From positions 2,108,001 to 2,172,000 of the forward strand of contig NC_089541.1 of assembly GCF_040115645.1 (NCBI RefSeq): a stretch of DNA of 64,000 nucleotides. The letters run 5' to 3'. The DNA is from Euwallacea fornicatus (Eukaryota; Arthropoda; Insecta; Coleoptera; Curculionidae). Positions 12,357-22,781 of the stretch are shown piece after piece (the stretch's first letter is position 1; every line of letters starts with the position of its first letter). The notes under the pieces were generated by a model. The model was not told where the DNA came from and searched no databases. It saw nothing but the letters and a program-made list of their open reading frames with translations. The translations under genes were made by a program, and so were the position numbers.

Positions 12357-13360
12357 TTATTTAGTCAATACTTCGTACCCTTCCCGATGTGGCATAGGCT
12401 CAATTAACTTTTGTATTATCTCTTCTCTAATGTTGTACCATGCTTCTTACACTTCATTCTAGAGATCATTCTGTTTAGAGTAACTTCCAGCCACCACAAT
12501 CAATTTTAGCTCTCGTCATAAATGCTCAATCGGGTTCAAGTCGGTAGATTGACTGGGCCATTGTAGGACATGTAGTTTCTTGGTACTAAACCCTTTTTCT
12601 ACTAGCCGAGAATAATGTTTCGGATCATTATCCTGCTGAAAAATCCAGCATCGCGGCATATTTTGACAGGCAAGAGGAAGAATGTATGTTAAAAGTATCT
12701 TTATACTACATGATAGTATTCATATTGGTATCAATTTTAACTGTCAGATTAACACCTTGCCACGAAAACGCACCTCAAAGCAAATAATGTTACCATTGTC
12801 ATGCTTAACACTTGATATTTAGTACCTAGAATCATATCTAGCACCTTTTGGTGGTCGCATGTAATGTCTGAGATCGTTTCCAAACAAATTTATTTTTGTT
12901 TCGTTGGACGAAAGTACTTTTTTCCAATCTTCCATACTCGAGTGTTGATGCTCTTTTGCAAACTTCAATCTTGCTTTCTTATTTTTTGCACTAATCAGTG
13001 GTTTTCTACTACCCACTCGCCCAACAAGTTCCACTTTCTTCAAGGGACGAGAAACAGTGCTGCGACTGATGTTTGCAAGATTTTCATCGTGTAATTCCCT
13101 CAGCTACTCTCACATTCATTCTTTTTCGAATCCGCGATTGCTTTCCTTTTTATTAGGATATCTCCACGATTAATAGTTTTTCTCGGTCTTTCTGAAGCAT
13201 GCTTGTCTCCTTAATTCTCCGTCATTTTCTATTTTTTAATAATATTGTTCACAGTTGTCCTTCCGATCGACAATAATGAAACAATATCACGTAAATATCC
13301 TCCTTCTCCATGTAGCTTTATAATACATTGACGTGCTTGTAATTGAGTGCATTTCGGCAT
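12357..13360 (-). pseudogene. Tc1-like transposase pseudogene of the 10699-16464 element
   Basis: The start codon at 13360 opens MPKCTQLQARQCIIKLHGEG and …IVSLLSIGRTTVNNIIKK-stop, an N-terminal DNA-binding HTH. A later block reads SRKPLISAKNKKARLKFAKE and DWKKVLSSNETKINLFGND. The family motif is SDE-T/S, so the first catalytic Asp is Asn. The second motif, WIFQQDNDPKHYS, keeps its Asp, and the third, QSTDLNPIEHL, keeps the Glu of DD34E. The tail is MPHREGYEVLTK-stop at 12357. The length (about 334 codons) is normal for Tc1, with stops and frameshifts throughout. Confidence 0.85.
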
Positions 13361-13812
13361 TTTAACAAGATAAAATTTTCTTTACTATTCACTCGTCAAT
13401 GAATTATTGATTCGAAGATATTTAATCAATATTTGATTAAATATCTTCTCAAAAAGAAAAATAAAATCATTCTAAGTGTGTGCTTCGATATTTTTGAACA
13501 AAGCAAAATATTTATTTTTATTATACCTTTTTTTGATTATTTCCAATAAATTCCTAAGCTGTTGGTTTTAGTTGTAGCTTTAATGGAGTTCATGTTACTT
13601 CATGTCGTGTTCTTAATTTTTGTGTTATACAGTGGTGGCCACATAAATAAAAACAGTGTTTAAAATGTACCGACGTTATTTAAAATCAGGAAAATAAAAA
13701 TATTTATCTATCACATTAGTATTATATTAAATAATGTATATTTTTATTAACATTTTTATCGTTTCCAATAAAGATTTAGGTCGACAAAACAAATAAACAA
13801 AATTCTTTTATA

Positions 13813-14230
13813 CAGGGTGTCCTCGAATTACGTGGCCAAAGTAATACCGCAGATTGTTTGAGTGAAAATAAGTCGATTTAACTAAACTTCCCTCAGTCCA
13901 AAAGTTGATAATTATGGAGTTACAAGGTGTTAAAGTTGAAAAAAAAAATCACATTTTCTTTAATATCTTTCGATTTATTTGAGTTAATTTCACGAAATTT
14001 CATATTTGAGGGTGTTTTAGGATAGGAAATTCAAATTTATTAACGATTTAGTTGTTTCTTCTAGGGGGCGCCACAAGCGACCATTAGGACACATTTAAAT
14101 CTCTGTAACTTTTTCGTGCCACGGTGTATATTATTTTGGTATTTAAAAACCTTTTTCCCTACCTTTTATACTTAGAAAAGGTATACTTTATTGACGTCGC
14201 TAGAAGCAACGGTTTTGGAGAAAAACGCAT
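13813..14230 (+). repeat. Left arm of foldback element
   Basis: Inverted match to 14608-15024, from CAGGGTGTCC to GGAGAAAAACGCAT. Landmarks include GGGGGCGCCACAAGCGACC and TTGACGTCGCTAGAAGCAAC. Confidence 0.93.
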
Positions 14231-14607
14231 AATTCTAATGCGCTGCATATTTGCGTTGGCGCTTTTAAGTAAATAACTCAGTTGGCTATGTTTTTAATTG
14301 ACATTTTAACACTTGAATTTGTTTCTCAAATGTCAGTTTTTTTATTTAGCCCTCAGTTTTTCTTGTCAGTTTCGCTTCTTGTTCCTGTAAATATCCATAA
14401 GTATGGCCAATAATAATTTAATTAATTAGTAAGTGTTATTCTCGCTTGTTGTTGTTTCTTTGTTAATTATTATTTTTGTTTTCTATTTAATAATATCTGA
14501 TTTTGAAAAATTATTGTTGTACCTTTACTAATAATTATTTTTGAAAAACTTAATTTTTTTTAACGGAAAATAATTTTAAGGTAATTTGCATGCATCATCA
14601 GGCTTAG

Positions 14608-15024
14608 ATGCATTTTTCTCCAAAACCGTTGCTTCTAGCGACGTCAATAAAGTATACCTTTTCTAAGTATAAAAGGTAGGGAAAAAGGTTTTTAAATACC
14701 AAAATAATATACACCGTGGCACGTAAAAGTTACAGAGATTTAAATGTGTCCTAATGGTCGCTTGTGGCGCCCCCTAGAAGAAACAACTAAATCGTTAATA
14801 AATTTGAATTTCCTATCCTAAAACACCCTCAAATATGAAATTTCGTGAAATTAACTCAAAGAAATCGAAAGATATTAAAGAAAATGTGATTTTTTTTTCA
14901 ACTTTAACACCCTGTAGCTCCATAATTATCAACTTTTGGACTGAGGGAAGTTTAGTTAAATCGACTTATTTTCACTCAAACAATCTGCGGTATTATTTTG
15001 GCCATGTAATTCGAGGACACCCTG
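14608..15024 (-). repeat. Right arm of foldback element
   Basis: Inverse of 13813-14230 with about 8 single-base or 1-base indel differences. It begins ATGCATTTTTCTCC and ends GGACACCCTG. Confidence 0.93.
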
Positions 15025-15235
15025 TATATATATAAATAAATAAACACGATTCCATTTAAATGAAACTTTAATTCCAAAATGACTTAAACTTACCAATAAT
15101 CATATTTATACTACTACTAAACTGAAACTAATATTTAGTTGGGTATCCGTTATTCGGGATGACTTCATAACACTGTTGCGGCAAAGAGTCAATAAACTTC
15201 TGGCATCGTTTTCCAGGTATGGCATACCAAATCCG

Positions 15236-16145
15236 CTAAATTTCTTCGTAAAGTTGAGTAAAATTTGTTATATTTTTATCCTTTAGTGTCTGTTTTACAT
15301 CCCACCATAAATTCTCAAATGAGTTCAAGTCAAGACTGCAAGCAGGCCACTTAATAACATCAACTTGATTTTCTACTAACCACTGTTTTACAATTTTCGC
15401 TGTATATTTCGGGTCATTGTTGTGCTGACACTGCCAGACAACAGGAAGGGTATTCTTAGCATATGGCAGCACAACATTCTCAAGAATATCCCGATATTTG
15501 TGAATGTTCAAGATATCGTCAATTCTGGTAATGGGTCCAACTCCATGTTCAGACATACACCTCCACAGTTTAATATTGCCGCCACCATGTTTGATGGTCA
15601 TTGTAGTGGCCTTAGGGTTAAATTCTGTATTACGAGGTTGTCTCACATAAACTAGACCATCGGAAATGAATCTGTTAAGTTTTATTTCGTCCGACCATAA
15701 CGCATGTTTCCATTGAGAATTTGACCATTTAATATGAAGTTTTACAAATTCCAACTGTGCAGTTCTATTTTCCTTTATTTCATGGGTTTTCTTTTGGAAA
15801 CTCTTCCAAACTAATTTTCCCCATTTAAACACTTTCGTATTGTTCTTGTTGAAACTGTGGGTGTTTCTTAGCCGATGAGCTCTCTTTGTGGTTGGATGGA
15901 CGTTAATTTTGGATCTTTTTTTTATGGTATTAATAAATGTCTATCAAATAGGGCTGATGCTTTTCTTTTGTTTCGTTGTCTTATAGGATTTTCTAAAGTT
16001 TTATGGGTATTAAAATATTGAATTGCATTTGCGACGATGGTTTTAGAACAATCTAAATGGTCAGCAATTTTTTGATGGCTCCAACTCTTTTTCACTACAA
16101 ACTTAATTTTCGCAAACCTGGAGTGCAATGCTTTCTTCCACCTAC
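15236..16145 (-). pseudogene. Tc1-like transposase pseudogene of the 13630-16411 element
   Basis: The N-terminal part (to about 16145, initiator unclear) reads GGRKHCTPGLRK then SWSHQKIADHLDCSKTIVAN, a helix-turn-helix. After a broken linker an open stretch of 198 codons (15236-15832) carries the catalytic core. The first motif, ALWSDEIKLNRF, has its Asp. The second reads WQCQHNNDPKYTAK where Tc1 proteins have QQDNDPKHTAK, so the catalytic Asp is Asn. The third, SFENLWWDVK, keeps the Glu. It ends LYEEI-stop. This is the best preserved DDE domain in the window, but it is dead by the Asp-to-Asn change and the N-terminal breaks. Confidence 0.87.
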
Positions 16146-16665
16146 TTTATGTTCTGTTAATATATTTTGCACATCACAGCATCACAAACCGATCTACAAA
16201 TCATTTCTTGAAAAACGATCTTATTTATTTGACCAAAGGAATTTTGTTTATTTATTTCTTCGGTCTATAGCATTAATATAAAAAAATATGTTGATTAAAA
16301 ATAGATGTATTTTATTATAAAGCTGCCCGATCACACATATTTGTTTATTGTTTCTGTTTTAAAAAAGTTTGATCATTTTAATTAACGTTCTTATTTATAT
16401 TGTCACCAGTGTATGTTATTTATGTATAAAATCATCTTTGGCCCCAAACTTTTGCACGCAACTGTATAGACGACGATTTTTTGTTAAAATTTACCCATGT
16501 GATAAAGACCTAACCTTAAACAGCTTATGTATAAAGTTTGAGCGTGCTACGTTGGGTTATGTTTGTTTTGGAGTCCTTTTTAGTGGACGCTTTTAGAGAT
16601 TTTGTGAACATGGAAAAAATTCATCATTGGTACGTGACTTAACGCTTTCATTTGATGGGTGGTGT

Positions 16666-18348
16666 GTGTTGAATTTCGCCCTTCCCACCGAGTTTGATGA
16701 CCTTTTCATTGAAACCCGAACCAGTTCAATGTTGCTCTAACACCACCTCTTCTTCCACATTAAATTAACGAGATTTTGCTTTATGATAAAATTTTACATT
16801 GTTTAATAGCTAACTAGGATCTTGTAAGTTTGGAGCCCTAGTTTGGTTTTGGTTTTGGGTTTAAAGTAAAGTAAAGAAGTGCGGATGTGACATTTAAAAA
16901 ATACCTCAGCTGGTGATTTGTAGGTCAGTTCACGGCGCAATGTGTAGTTATGTGTTGTGATAATGGAATCCGGTCGATTATTGGATTCATCTAGGATCTT
17001 CTAGACACTCGACTTCTTGACTAAGTGTTTTGCAGAGGTACTGGCATTTTTGGCGGTGAACGCAAATGATCTCTATTGAGTTCTGAGCACAGATGAACAA
17101 ACTCGATTTGAAGTTGACCGTGCAGTATTGAGGGTGGCAATAACACATGGTAATTCTCAATGTGCTCAATCTTTCTTCTTTGAAACTTATACAAGGTGAA
17201 ACGGCTCACTTGAATATAATAAGTTTAATTTTCTATAAATGGCATTTCTCGGTAAATTGAATTTTTCTACAAATCGAGTTCCAAAAAATCAAACTCAATT
17301 AACTACGCCAAAAATTAGGTTCCCCTATAAAATCAGCTTCGAGCCATAAATCTAGCTTTTACATAAATTTAGTTCCCCTTCAGTAAATCCTGATTCAGGA
17401 TCAAAATGAAAGTCATTAATACTGAGTATAATATGAAAAGTTTTTATGACCCTTCTAGAAGTTCAGCTCCTTTGATCATGAACCGAGGAGTGATGTGGTT
17501 GAACCAGCACCAGATATTAAAACAAAGTCACCAAGGTGGGATGCTAAATAATTTGATTCAGAGGCAGAATGCAACGCATTAAATGCAGTTTTGGATTTCG
17601 AGGTTTGACTAACCAAATTTAACCAGAATTTAGTAAACGAAAAAAAAACGAAAGGAAACGAAACTTCTGAAACTTGGAGGTGCGATTCAAAAGTTTACAA
17701 TAATTCTTCAAATCAAATACTTTGACCGATTTGCATTCATGAAACTGCAAAATTTGGTTATTTTCAAGTTTAGAGTTTAGTGATTTCTCAGTAAATCCTG
17801 TAGATTTGCATAAATCCAGAATTCTATTGACACAATTTTCTAGAAATCGAAAAAGATGATTTTCTCTTTTTTGTCATTATGTAGCGCGTTTCGTAGAACT
17901 GTATATCTATCGGTCTATAATTGAAAGGAAATTCTCCTGAGTAAGATAAGTTAAATTTTCATAAATCCTGCGAAATACTGTGAATATTCTCACTGTCCTA
18001 CTTATGTTGCATCTTACTGCAATTTCCTGCATAATTTTCTATTTTCGCTTCTGACTTAGTTTAATTTTGTTCTGCTATGCTTCAGATCCCTTATATATTT
18101 CTAATTTTGTTTTACTGATTCCACAATTTCCATAATTTTTTTAGACAATTTAACCCAATAAGCCAATTTCCCGGCATATGAATCTAAAGTAGTCATCTGG
18201 TTTTCCCAAATAAGAGAACCCTTCAGAGGCCCGGAAAACTTTTTCTCAATCCTAAACTCTACCCTTATGTTGTTTTATGTATAACATCTATCTAATATGG
18301 ATATGCGGCAACTCCCTAGCTCATTCGCGCTCTGTCGTAGATAACATA
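16666..18348. other. Intron sequence, low-complexity remnants
   Basis: No transposon termini or exons were identified. Words such as AGTAAATCCTG and CATAAATCTAG recur irregularly at about 17220-17400 and 17780-17820, suggesting very degenerate short-period repeats. Open frames of about 60 codons at 16987-17209 have no recognisable motif. Confidence 0.45.
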
Positions 18349-19573
18349 CCAGGTTGGTCCCAGAAGTATCCGATCTGACATAGAGATGGCGATTTTTTTC
18401 TTAAAAATTTGCCTATATTGCAATGACTTAACTTTAAAAACGTTTATGTCTTAAGTTTGGGAGTACCACGTTAATTTGTGTTCTCTTTGGGGTTGTTCTT
18501 AGTGAACGCTTCTGGAGATTTTGTGAACATGGGAAAAATTGCTTGCCAACATCAAAGCGGAGCTAGATTCTACTCTTGGATAATCTGATCCTTCGTTAAC
18601 AACTGTAAAATATTGGGTGCCAGAGTTTAAGCGCACTGGTACGAGCTGGCAAGAAGACCTCCGTAGTCGTTGACCCAATGACACTCCAGATCCAAACACT
18701 CCAGAAACTGTGGTGAAAATCGACAAAACTTTAGTGGAACATCATCGGCTAAAATTGCGGGAGTTAGCAGACATGATCGGTATTTCAAAAAGTTCTCTAC
18801 ATCGTATTTTGACCGAACAATTCAATATGAGAAAACTGTGCGCAAAATGAGCAAAAAGAGTGTCGTGAGGACGTTTCAAGTGAGCGTTTGGTAAAGTTTC
18901 ACAACGATTAAGTTCAGTTTTTTGGTCGATTTGTAACCACGGCTGAAACATGGTTCCATTATTTCACAGCTGAAACGAAAAAGCAGTCAAAACAATGAAC
19001 TCAAAGGGGAGAACTGACTTCAAAGAAGGCGAAAACCATCACTTTTCATTGCAGATTTTTGCAATGAAAGGTGATGGAGTCGCTTTTTTGGGATGCACGT
19101 GGGATAAATTTTATTGACTATCTCTCTGCAAGAAAAACAATAAACGGAGAATATTATACAAATTTGTTGCAGCGTTTGAGTGATAAAATTAGGAAAAATG
19201 GAGCATATTTAGCGAAAGAGAAAGTACTGTCTCATCAAGACAACGCGCCAGTCAACACATGCGCCATCGCTGTGGTCAAAATCAATCAACTTGGTTTCGA
19301 ACCATTTCCTCGTCCACCTTATTCGCCAGATTTAGCCCCCTCAGATCATTTTTTATTTACCAAGCTTGAAAAAATGGCTCGATGAAAAGAAATTTGTCAA
19401 TAATGAAGAGATGGAGTTCGACATTGATGCTTATTTTGAAATATTCGAAACTTCTCACTCAAAACAGGGTATAAAACATCTCTGGGAAAAATGTGTCAAT
19501 CTCAAAGGAGACTATGTTGAGAAATAATGCAATATTTTCCAACGTTTTTTTTTTTCTTCTGGGACTATCCTCG
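18349..19573 (+). mobile_element. Mariner copy 2, full length and decayed
   Basis: The 1225-bp element is flanked by TA. The left end CCAGGTTGGTCCCAGAAGTA and the inverse of the right end, CGAGGATAGTCCCAGAAG, match the shared mariner terminus. The leader …ACATAGAGATGGCGATTTTTT and the transposase pseudogene follow in the same order as in the copy at 51593-52840. Opposite in orientation to Sema-2a. Confidence 0.9.
18529..19527 (+). pseudogene. Mariner transposase pseudogene
   Basis: It starts ATGGGAAAAATT (MGKI), then a deletion joins directly to the AKSELDST-like region of the N-terminus. Recognisable blocks are the QDDLRS region, IVKIDKTL, ISKSSLHRILTE and FNMRKLCAK. The first catalytic block reads TTAETWFHYFT where the family has VDETW, so the Asp is Ala. 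An open stretch at 19071-19385 carries FWDARGINFIDYL, the second Asp in LSHQDNAPVNTCAIA, and the third in PPYSPDLAPSDHF (DD34D). The family C-terminus GDYVEK-stop is at 19527. It is close to the normal 345 codons but has multiple stops and frameshifts. Confidence 0.88.
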
Positions 19574-21816
19574 TACATATTCCAAAAGAGTTGGGAATAG
19601 CGGAGATAAGGAACGTGCACTAAATAAAATTTACCACTTCTCCTTCGCAATTCAAGCATATTTTTTTAATCGGGATAGCTTGGTAGCTCCAGTTACTCAT
19701 TCAAAAGCCCGCATTATGGGCTGTCAACGTTAAAGTTACCTACGAATTTTCTTACTAAAGGGGAAATACAAGTAGTTCGTTGATCACGCGATCCGGACAT
19801 TAGAAACGTGTTATTGAGCCAATACGTCAAAATAGGCGTTTTTAGATCCTTAAACTTTAGCTCCCTCTCGGACAGCCGTTCTGGCTTTCTTTCAGAGGGC
19901 GTGTCTCGACATATAAAAAATAGCAATAAAACAGAAAGTAATTATTTGTTATGCGCCTAAAATTAAATAATCAATATTCGGACCAAAGCTTCTGGGGGAG
20001 TTCACATGTTTCAATCCATAGCTCCGCATCGGGGTCTTTTCGCATTCAATCAAAAAAAAATTAATTACAATCATTGGTTGCAGTTCATCAGGGGCAAACG
20101 TAAACTCCTCCACACGTCATTCATGTTTAAAATTGATCCTTCAAGATGATCAATTTCTATGTTCTGCGTTAATTGGACCTCCAATCAATCTGGAGAACCA
20201 CAGATTGAATTTAATTTAAACCGGGATTACGGTGACCTAATTTGAATTGCAAATATTTTGTTAACTCTCAACTCAAGGTCTGGGGGGACAATTCAGTGTC
20301 CGCGTTATTGGGGAGTGCATACAATCCTATCTTAGAGCACTGTATTATTCTATTATTGAACTAGTGTTATACTATGGTAATTGGCAATTCGTCCCTGATC
20401 TGGTGGTTAATCCTGCAGCCGAAGCGTGTGATTTCTGGGGTGGATTAAGGCGTCGGGTCAAGTTTTAGACATGAATCTCTAACTTTTTGGTGACAGATTG
20501 ATAAAAACTGATGTGGTGGTTTTAAGTTTTTTTTTTTGTTAAATTTGATGAAAACGGAATTCTGGAGTATGTGTACTTGTAAGTTTTCTTTTCCAATTAA
20601 AAGATCATGGGGGGAATATTACGCTTTTCAGCTTCAAGTGTTGAAACATGTTGAATCCTAGATACCAGAAAACAGATTGAGGAATCACCGAATTGTCTGG
20701 AAATTTTTTAGAAACCAAATGATCCCCCAATGACCTTTCAAGATCCTTTATGCTTGCTTTCAATTATAAGATTTTGTCCAATTTTTTTGAGTATTTCTGT
20801 AAGCCGTTGGCTTAAGTTTCTCTTATGGCCAAGTAGCACTTCAGTCAAACAATTTCAGAGAAAAGAAGTAAAAACGTAGTTTATCCCACACGGAAAAAAA
20901 TATTGCCCCATCTACTAAAATTTTGTTAAATAATTGAAAACTAATTATAAGTATTTACACTCTGTTTTACACTCTTAAATATAGAAATTTTAGATCAAAG
21001 ATAATAAGATAAGGGTTTTACTTTTAGAGAAAAATTGAAAAGAAAAAATTATTGCTGATTCTAATGAAACTAAAAATAAAAAATAAAACTACAAACACAC
21101 TCCTGGGCGTAGAATTTTTTTCTCTGAGGATTTGTTCTACTTTTAAAATGATACAGCATTGAAAAACCGTTTAAAATTTTTAGGTTTTAGAAAACGGAGG
21201 CCCAATACATATTTTTTCTCAAATAAAAAAAAAATAATTCTGCTCTGACTCCCGTTCATAAGACATTCATTCAGTTCGCTTTCATTTATATCGATCTAAT
21301 ACTGTGCGTTCACCATTTTGTCAAGGACTACTGAGGTGTCGAAGCTATAAAATTAATTTTAGAAACCACGTCAACCGCTACTAAACTGGCTTAATAGTTA
21401 ACTCTAGAACGCAGTTCGTGAAGCGTAAACTAGATTTAAATTGTAGCTGTTTAATAATAACACAGCTACGAAACTTTGTCGTGGAAAATATTCGAGAGCT
21501 ATGCAGCGTTGTGAGGTTTAATTTCAGCCTCAAGGAGCCGGGTCGAGGGCTGTTTAATTAAATCAGGAATACGTTGCCACGGGTCCTAATTCTACTAATT
21601 GTAAGAACAAAAACACTATTCGGGGTCTTTTTATTGTTCCAGATTTAATGAAAGAGAAGATACGATCTTTCGAGCGAGGACTTAACGCGCAAAAATAAAA
21701 TAATACTGATTTAACTAAGGGACTTATTTATGCAAGACTAATGGTTTCAAACATAAAAGGGAACTGTTTAGTTTAGTGACTTTCGAGAGAGATTCTCTCT
21801 TCTACTGTAAACTTAC
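19574..21816. other. Intron sequence, nothing recognised
   Basis: No mobile-element ends or plausible exons are seen here apart from the Sema-2a donor at the right edge. Runs of A/T are frequent at 20880-21240. Confidence 0.45.
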
Positions 21817-21879
21817 CTCCGATTTTCCTTTAGATACGCAATTAGCTACGTTGGAAGGCTCCAAGTTGAGGGCGTCTCT
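21817..21879 (-). CDS. Sema2a: Semaphorin-2A exon (NLEP…CVSKGKSE block)
   Basis: A 63-bp exon of 21 codons, phase 0 at both ends, reading RDALNLEPSNVANCVSKGK plus SE. NLEP followed by C-x-S-K-G-K-S is the class-2 semaphorin sequence just upstream of FDC-x-NHIRVIQ, and that is exactly what the next exon (2217-2324) supplies. The acceptor is TTTTGTTGCAG and the donor GTAAGT on the minus strand. The Cys is a conserved sema-domain cysteine. Being so short, it is easily missed by gene finders. The preceding exon lies at 43940-43991, across a 22.1-kb intron. Confidence 0.92.
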
Positions 21880-22279
21880 CTGCAACAAAACCAATATTCA
21901 ATAAACCGATAATTTCCAATTAAGCCGTATAAATAAATCGACATAAAATGATTTTAACTAGCGCAATGGTTTAATGACGCTATTAGGAAAAATAATGAGG
22001 GTGCAGCTTCGGTCCTCAAAAGTGCTCTAAATTACATCGTTAGGATTTTTGCAAGATTTTAAATAGCGCACGTTTCGGCTCTCATTAATATTTGCACTTT
22101 AATTAAACAGCCATAAACGAAATTCCATGTCAATAGATAATTCTTTTAATCAGACGTTTTACTAATTACATGCCTAGATATATAAAGATTTAAAAGTGCT
22201 TTGTATTGACACATAAAAATAAAGAATAATTCTCAGCGTGTTGAAACGATCCCAAATTTCCCAGAGTTATTTAGATATG

Positions 22280-22781
22280 CAGTGACCGACGAAAAGTACG
22301 TACCATATGGATTTTTTTTCGGAATTCATCACAAAAAAGTTGTTTATCTTATTTCATACGGGGGAAATTCGAAAATGATGAAAATGGCTCATAAGTAAAG
22401 TATGTTTACATTTAATTTTAGAGGGAATGTGGGTTGAAAACGTGTGTTGTAAAAAATTTTTTAGAATTAAAATATAAGCCCAACAATGAAGTTTCGAGTT
22501 TCTATTCCACAAAACACTTCGGATTTTTTTATGATTTACCCCGTATAGAAAATAAAACAAATGTGTTTAATATGTCAGTTTCGTTTCGTTTTATAATCTT
22601 TTATGAAACGAAGCCACTTTCGTAACTTTCGAATCTCCTCCGTAGGAAATGAAATATACAAATTTTGTAAACTGCGTTTTGAGTTCGCAGGGATGGACAA
22701 ACTTACACCAGAAACGAAATTTTCTGATAAATTCAAATTAAAAAAAAAAACCATATGGTACGGACATTCTGCCGGTCACTG
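22280..22781. mobile_element. Foldback/MITE-like element, about 0.5 kb
   Basis: The left end CAGTGACCGACGAAAAGTAC then GTACCATATGG pairs with the inverse right end CAGTGACCGGCAGAATGTCC then GTACCATATGG. The pairing weakens inward but returns: CATACGGGGGAAATTCGAAA on the left against CCTACGGAGGAGATTCGAAA inverted on the right. TA follows the right end; the left flank is TG. No coding capacity is conserved, and the small frames inside are by-products. Likely a non-autonomous TA-targeting element. Confidence 0.8.

Larger units (their letters stand above)
13813..15024. mobile_element. Foldback element with ~98% identical 418-bp arms
   Basis: The 1212-bp palindromic element begins CAGGGTGTCCTCGAATTACG and ends with the exact inverse start. 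The left arm 13813-14230 and right arm 14608-15024 differ at only about 8 positions by eye, so about 98% identity. The central loop of 377 bp is AT-rich and has no reading frame. It is flanked by TA/TATA, so a TA target is likely. No transposase is present; it must be mobilised in trans by an unidentified element. It is the youngest-looking element in the window and the innermost layer of the nest. A transcript of the surrounding intron would fold into a long hairpin here. Confidence 0.9.
13630..16411 (-). mobile_element. Tc1-like transposon with a nested foldback element
   Basis: The left end CAGTGGTGGCCACATAAATA (13630, TA before it) pairs with the inverse of CACTGGTGACAATATAAATA (ending 16411, TA after it). 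Subterminal sequences also pair, e.g. AAATAAACAAAATTC. The left arm is broken at a TA by the element at 13813-15024. Without that insertion it is about 1.57 kb. It carries one transposase on the minus strand and is itself inserted at a TA in the right terminal repeat of the 10699-16464 element. Confidence 0.87.
10699..16464 (-). mobile_element. Tc1-like element carrying two nested insertions
   Basis: The left end (10699) reads TAGTTGCCTGCAAAAGTTT then CTGGCCAAAGACGATTTTATA. The right end (16464, followed by TATA) is its inverted match, CAGTTGCGTGCAAAAGTTT then GGGGCCAAAGATGATTTTATA. The left TIR is interrupted after 10812 by a TA microsatellite and the element at 10874-12256, and resumes at about 12265 (GTTCAAAAGTATCG). 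The right TIR is split by the element at 13630-16411: its inner part ends at 13629 and its outer 53 bp sit at 16412-16464. Removing both insertions gives a normal long-TIR element of about 1.6 kb with one transposase on the minus strand. The element itself sits at a TA in a mariner. Confidence 0.85.
10665..16665 (+). mobile_element. Mariner copy 1, split by a nested insertion and truncated
   Basis: The left terminus CGAGGATAATCCCAGAAG (10665 onward, TA at 10663-10664) followed by TACCCGACCTGATA matches the ends of the other mariners in this window. It is interrupted at a TA after 10698 by the Tc1-like element at 10699-16464. The mariner resumes at about 16465 with GACGACGATTTTTTGTTAAA, the 5' leader, and reaches the transposase start ATGGAAAAAATTCATCATTGG at 16610. 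It is cut off near 16665 after about 18 recognisable codons; the rest of the element is absent. It is the oldest layer of a four-level nest. Confidence 0.8.
2325..21816 (-). other. Sema-2a intron, about 19.5 kb
   Basis: Intron between the 63-bp and 108-bp Sema-2a exons. It is bounded by the donor GTAAGT (21816-21811) and the acceptor TTTTGCAG (ending at 2325), and it joins two phase-0 exons. It contains the transposon at 3368-5190, a 187-bp repeat array near 5330-5815, the foldback element at 7932-9024, the nested cluster at 10665-16665 and the mariner at 18349-19573. Confidence 0.85.
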
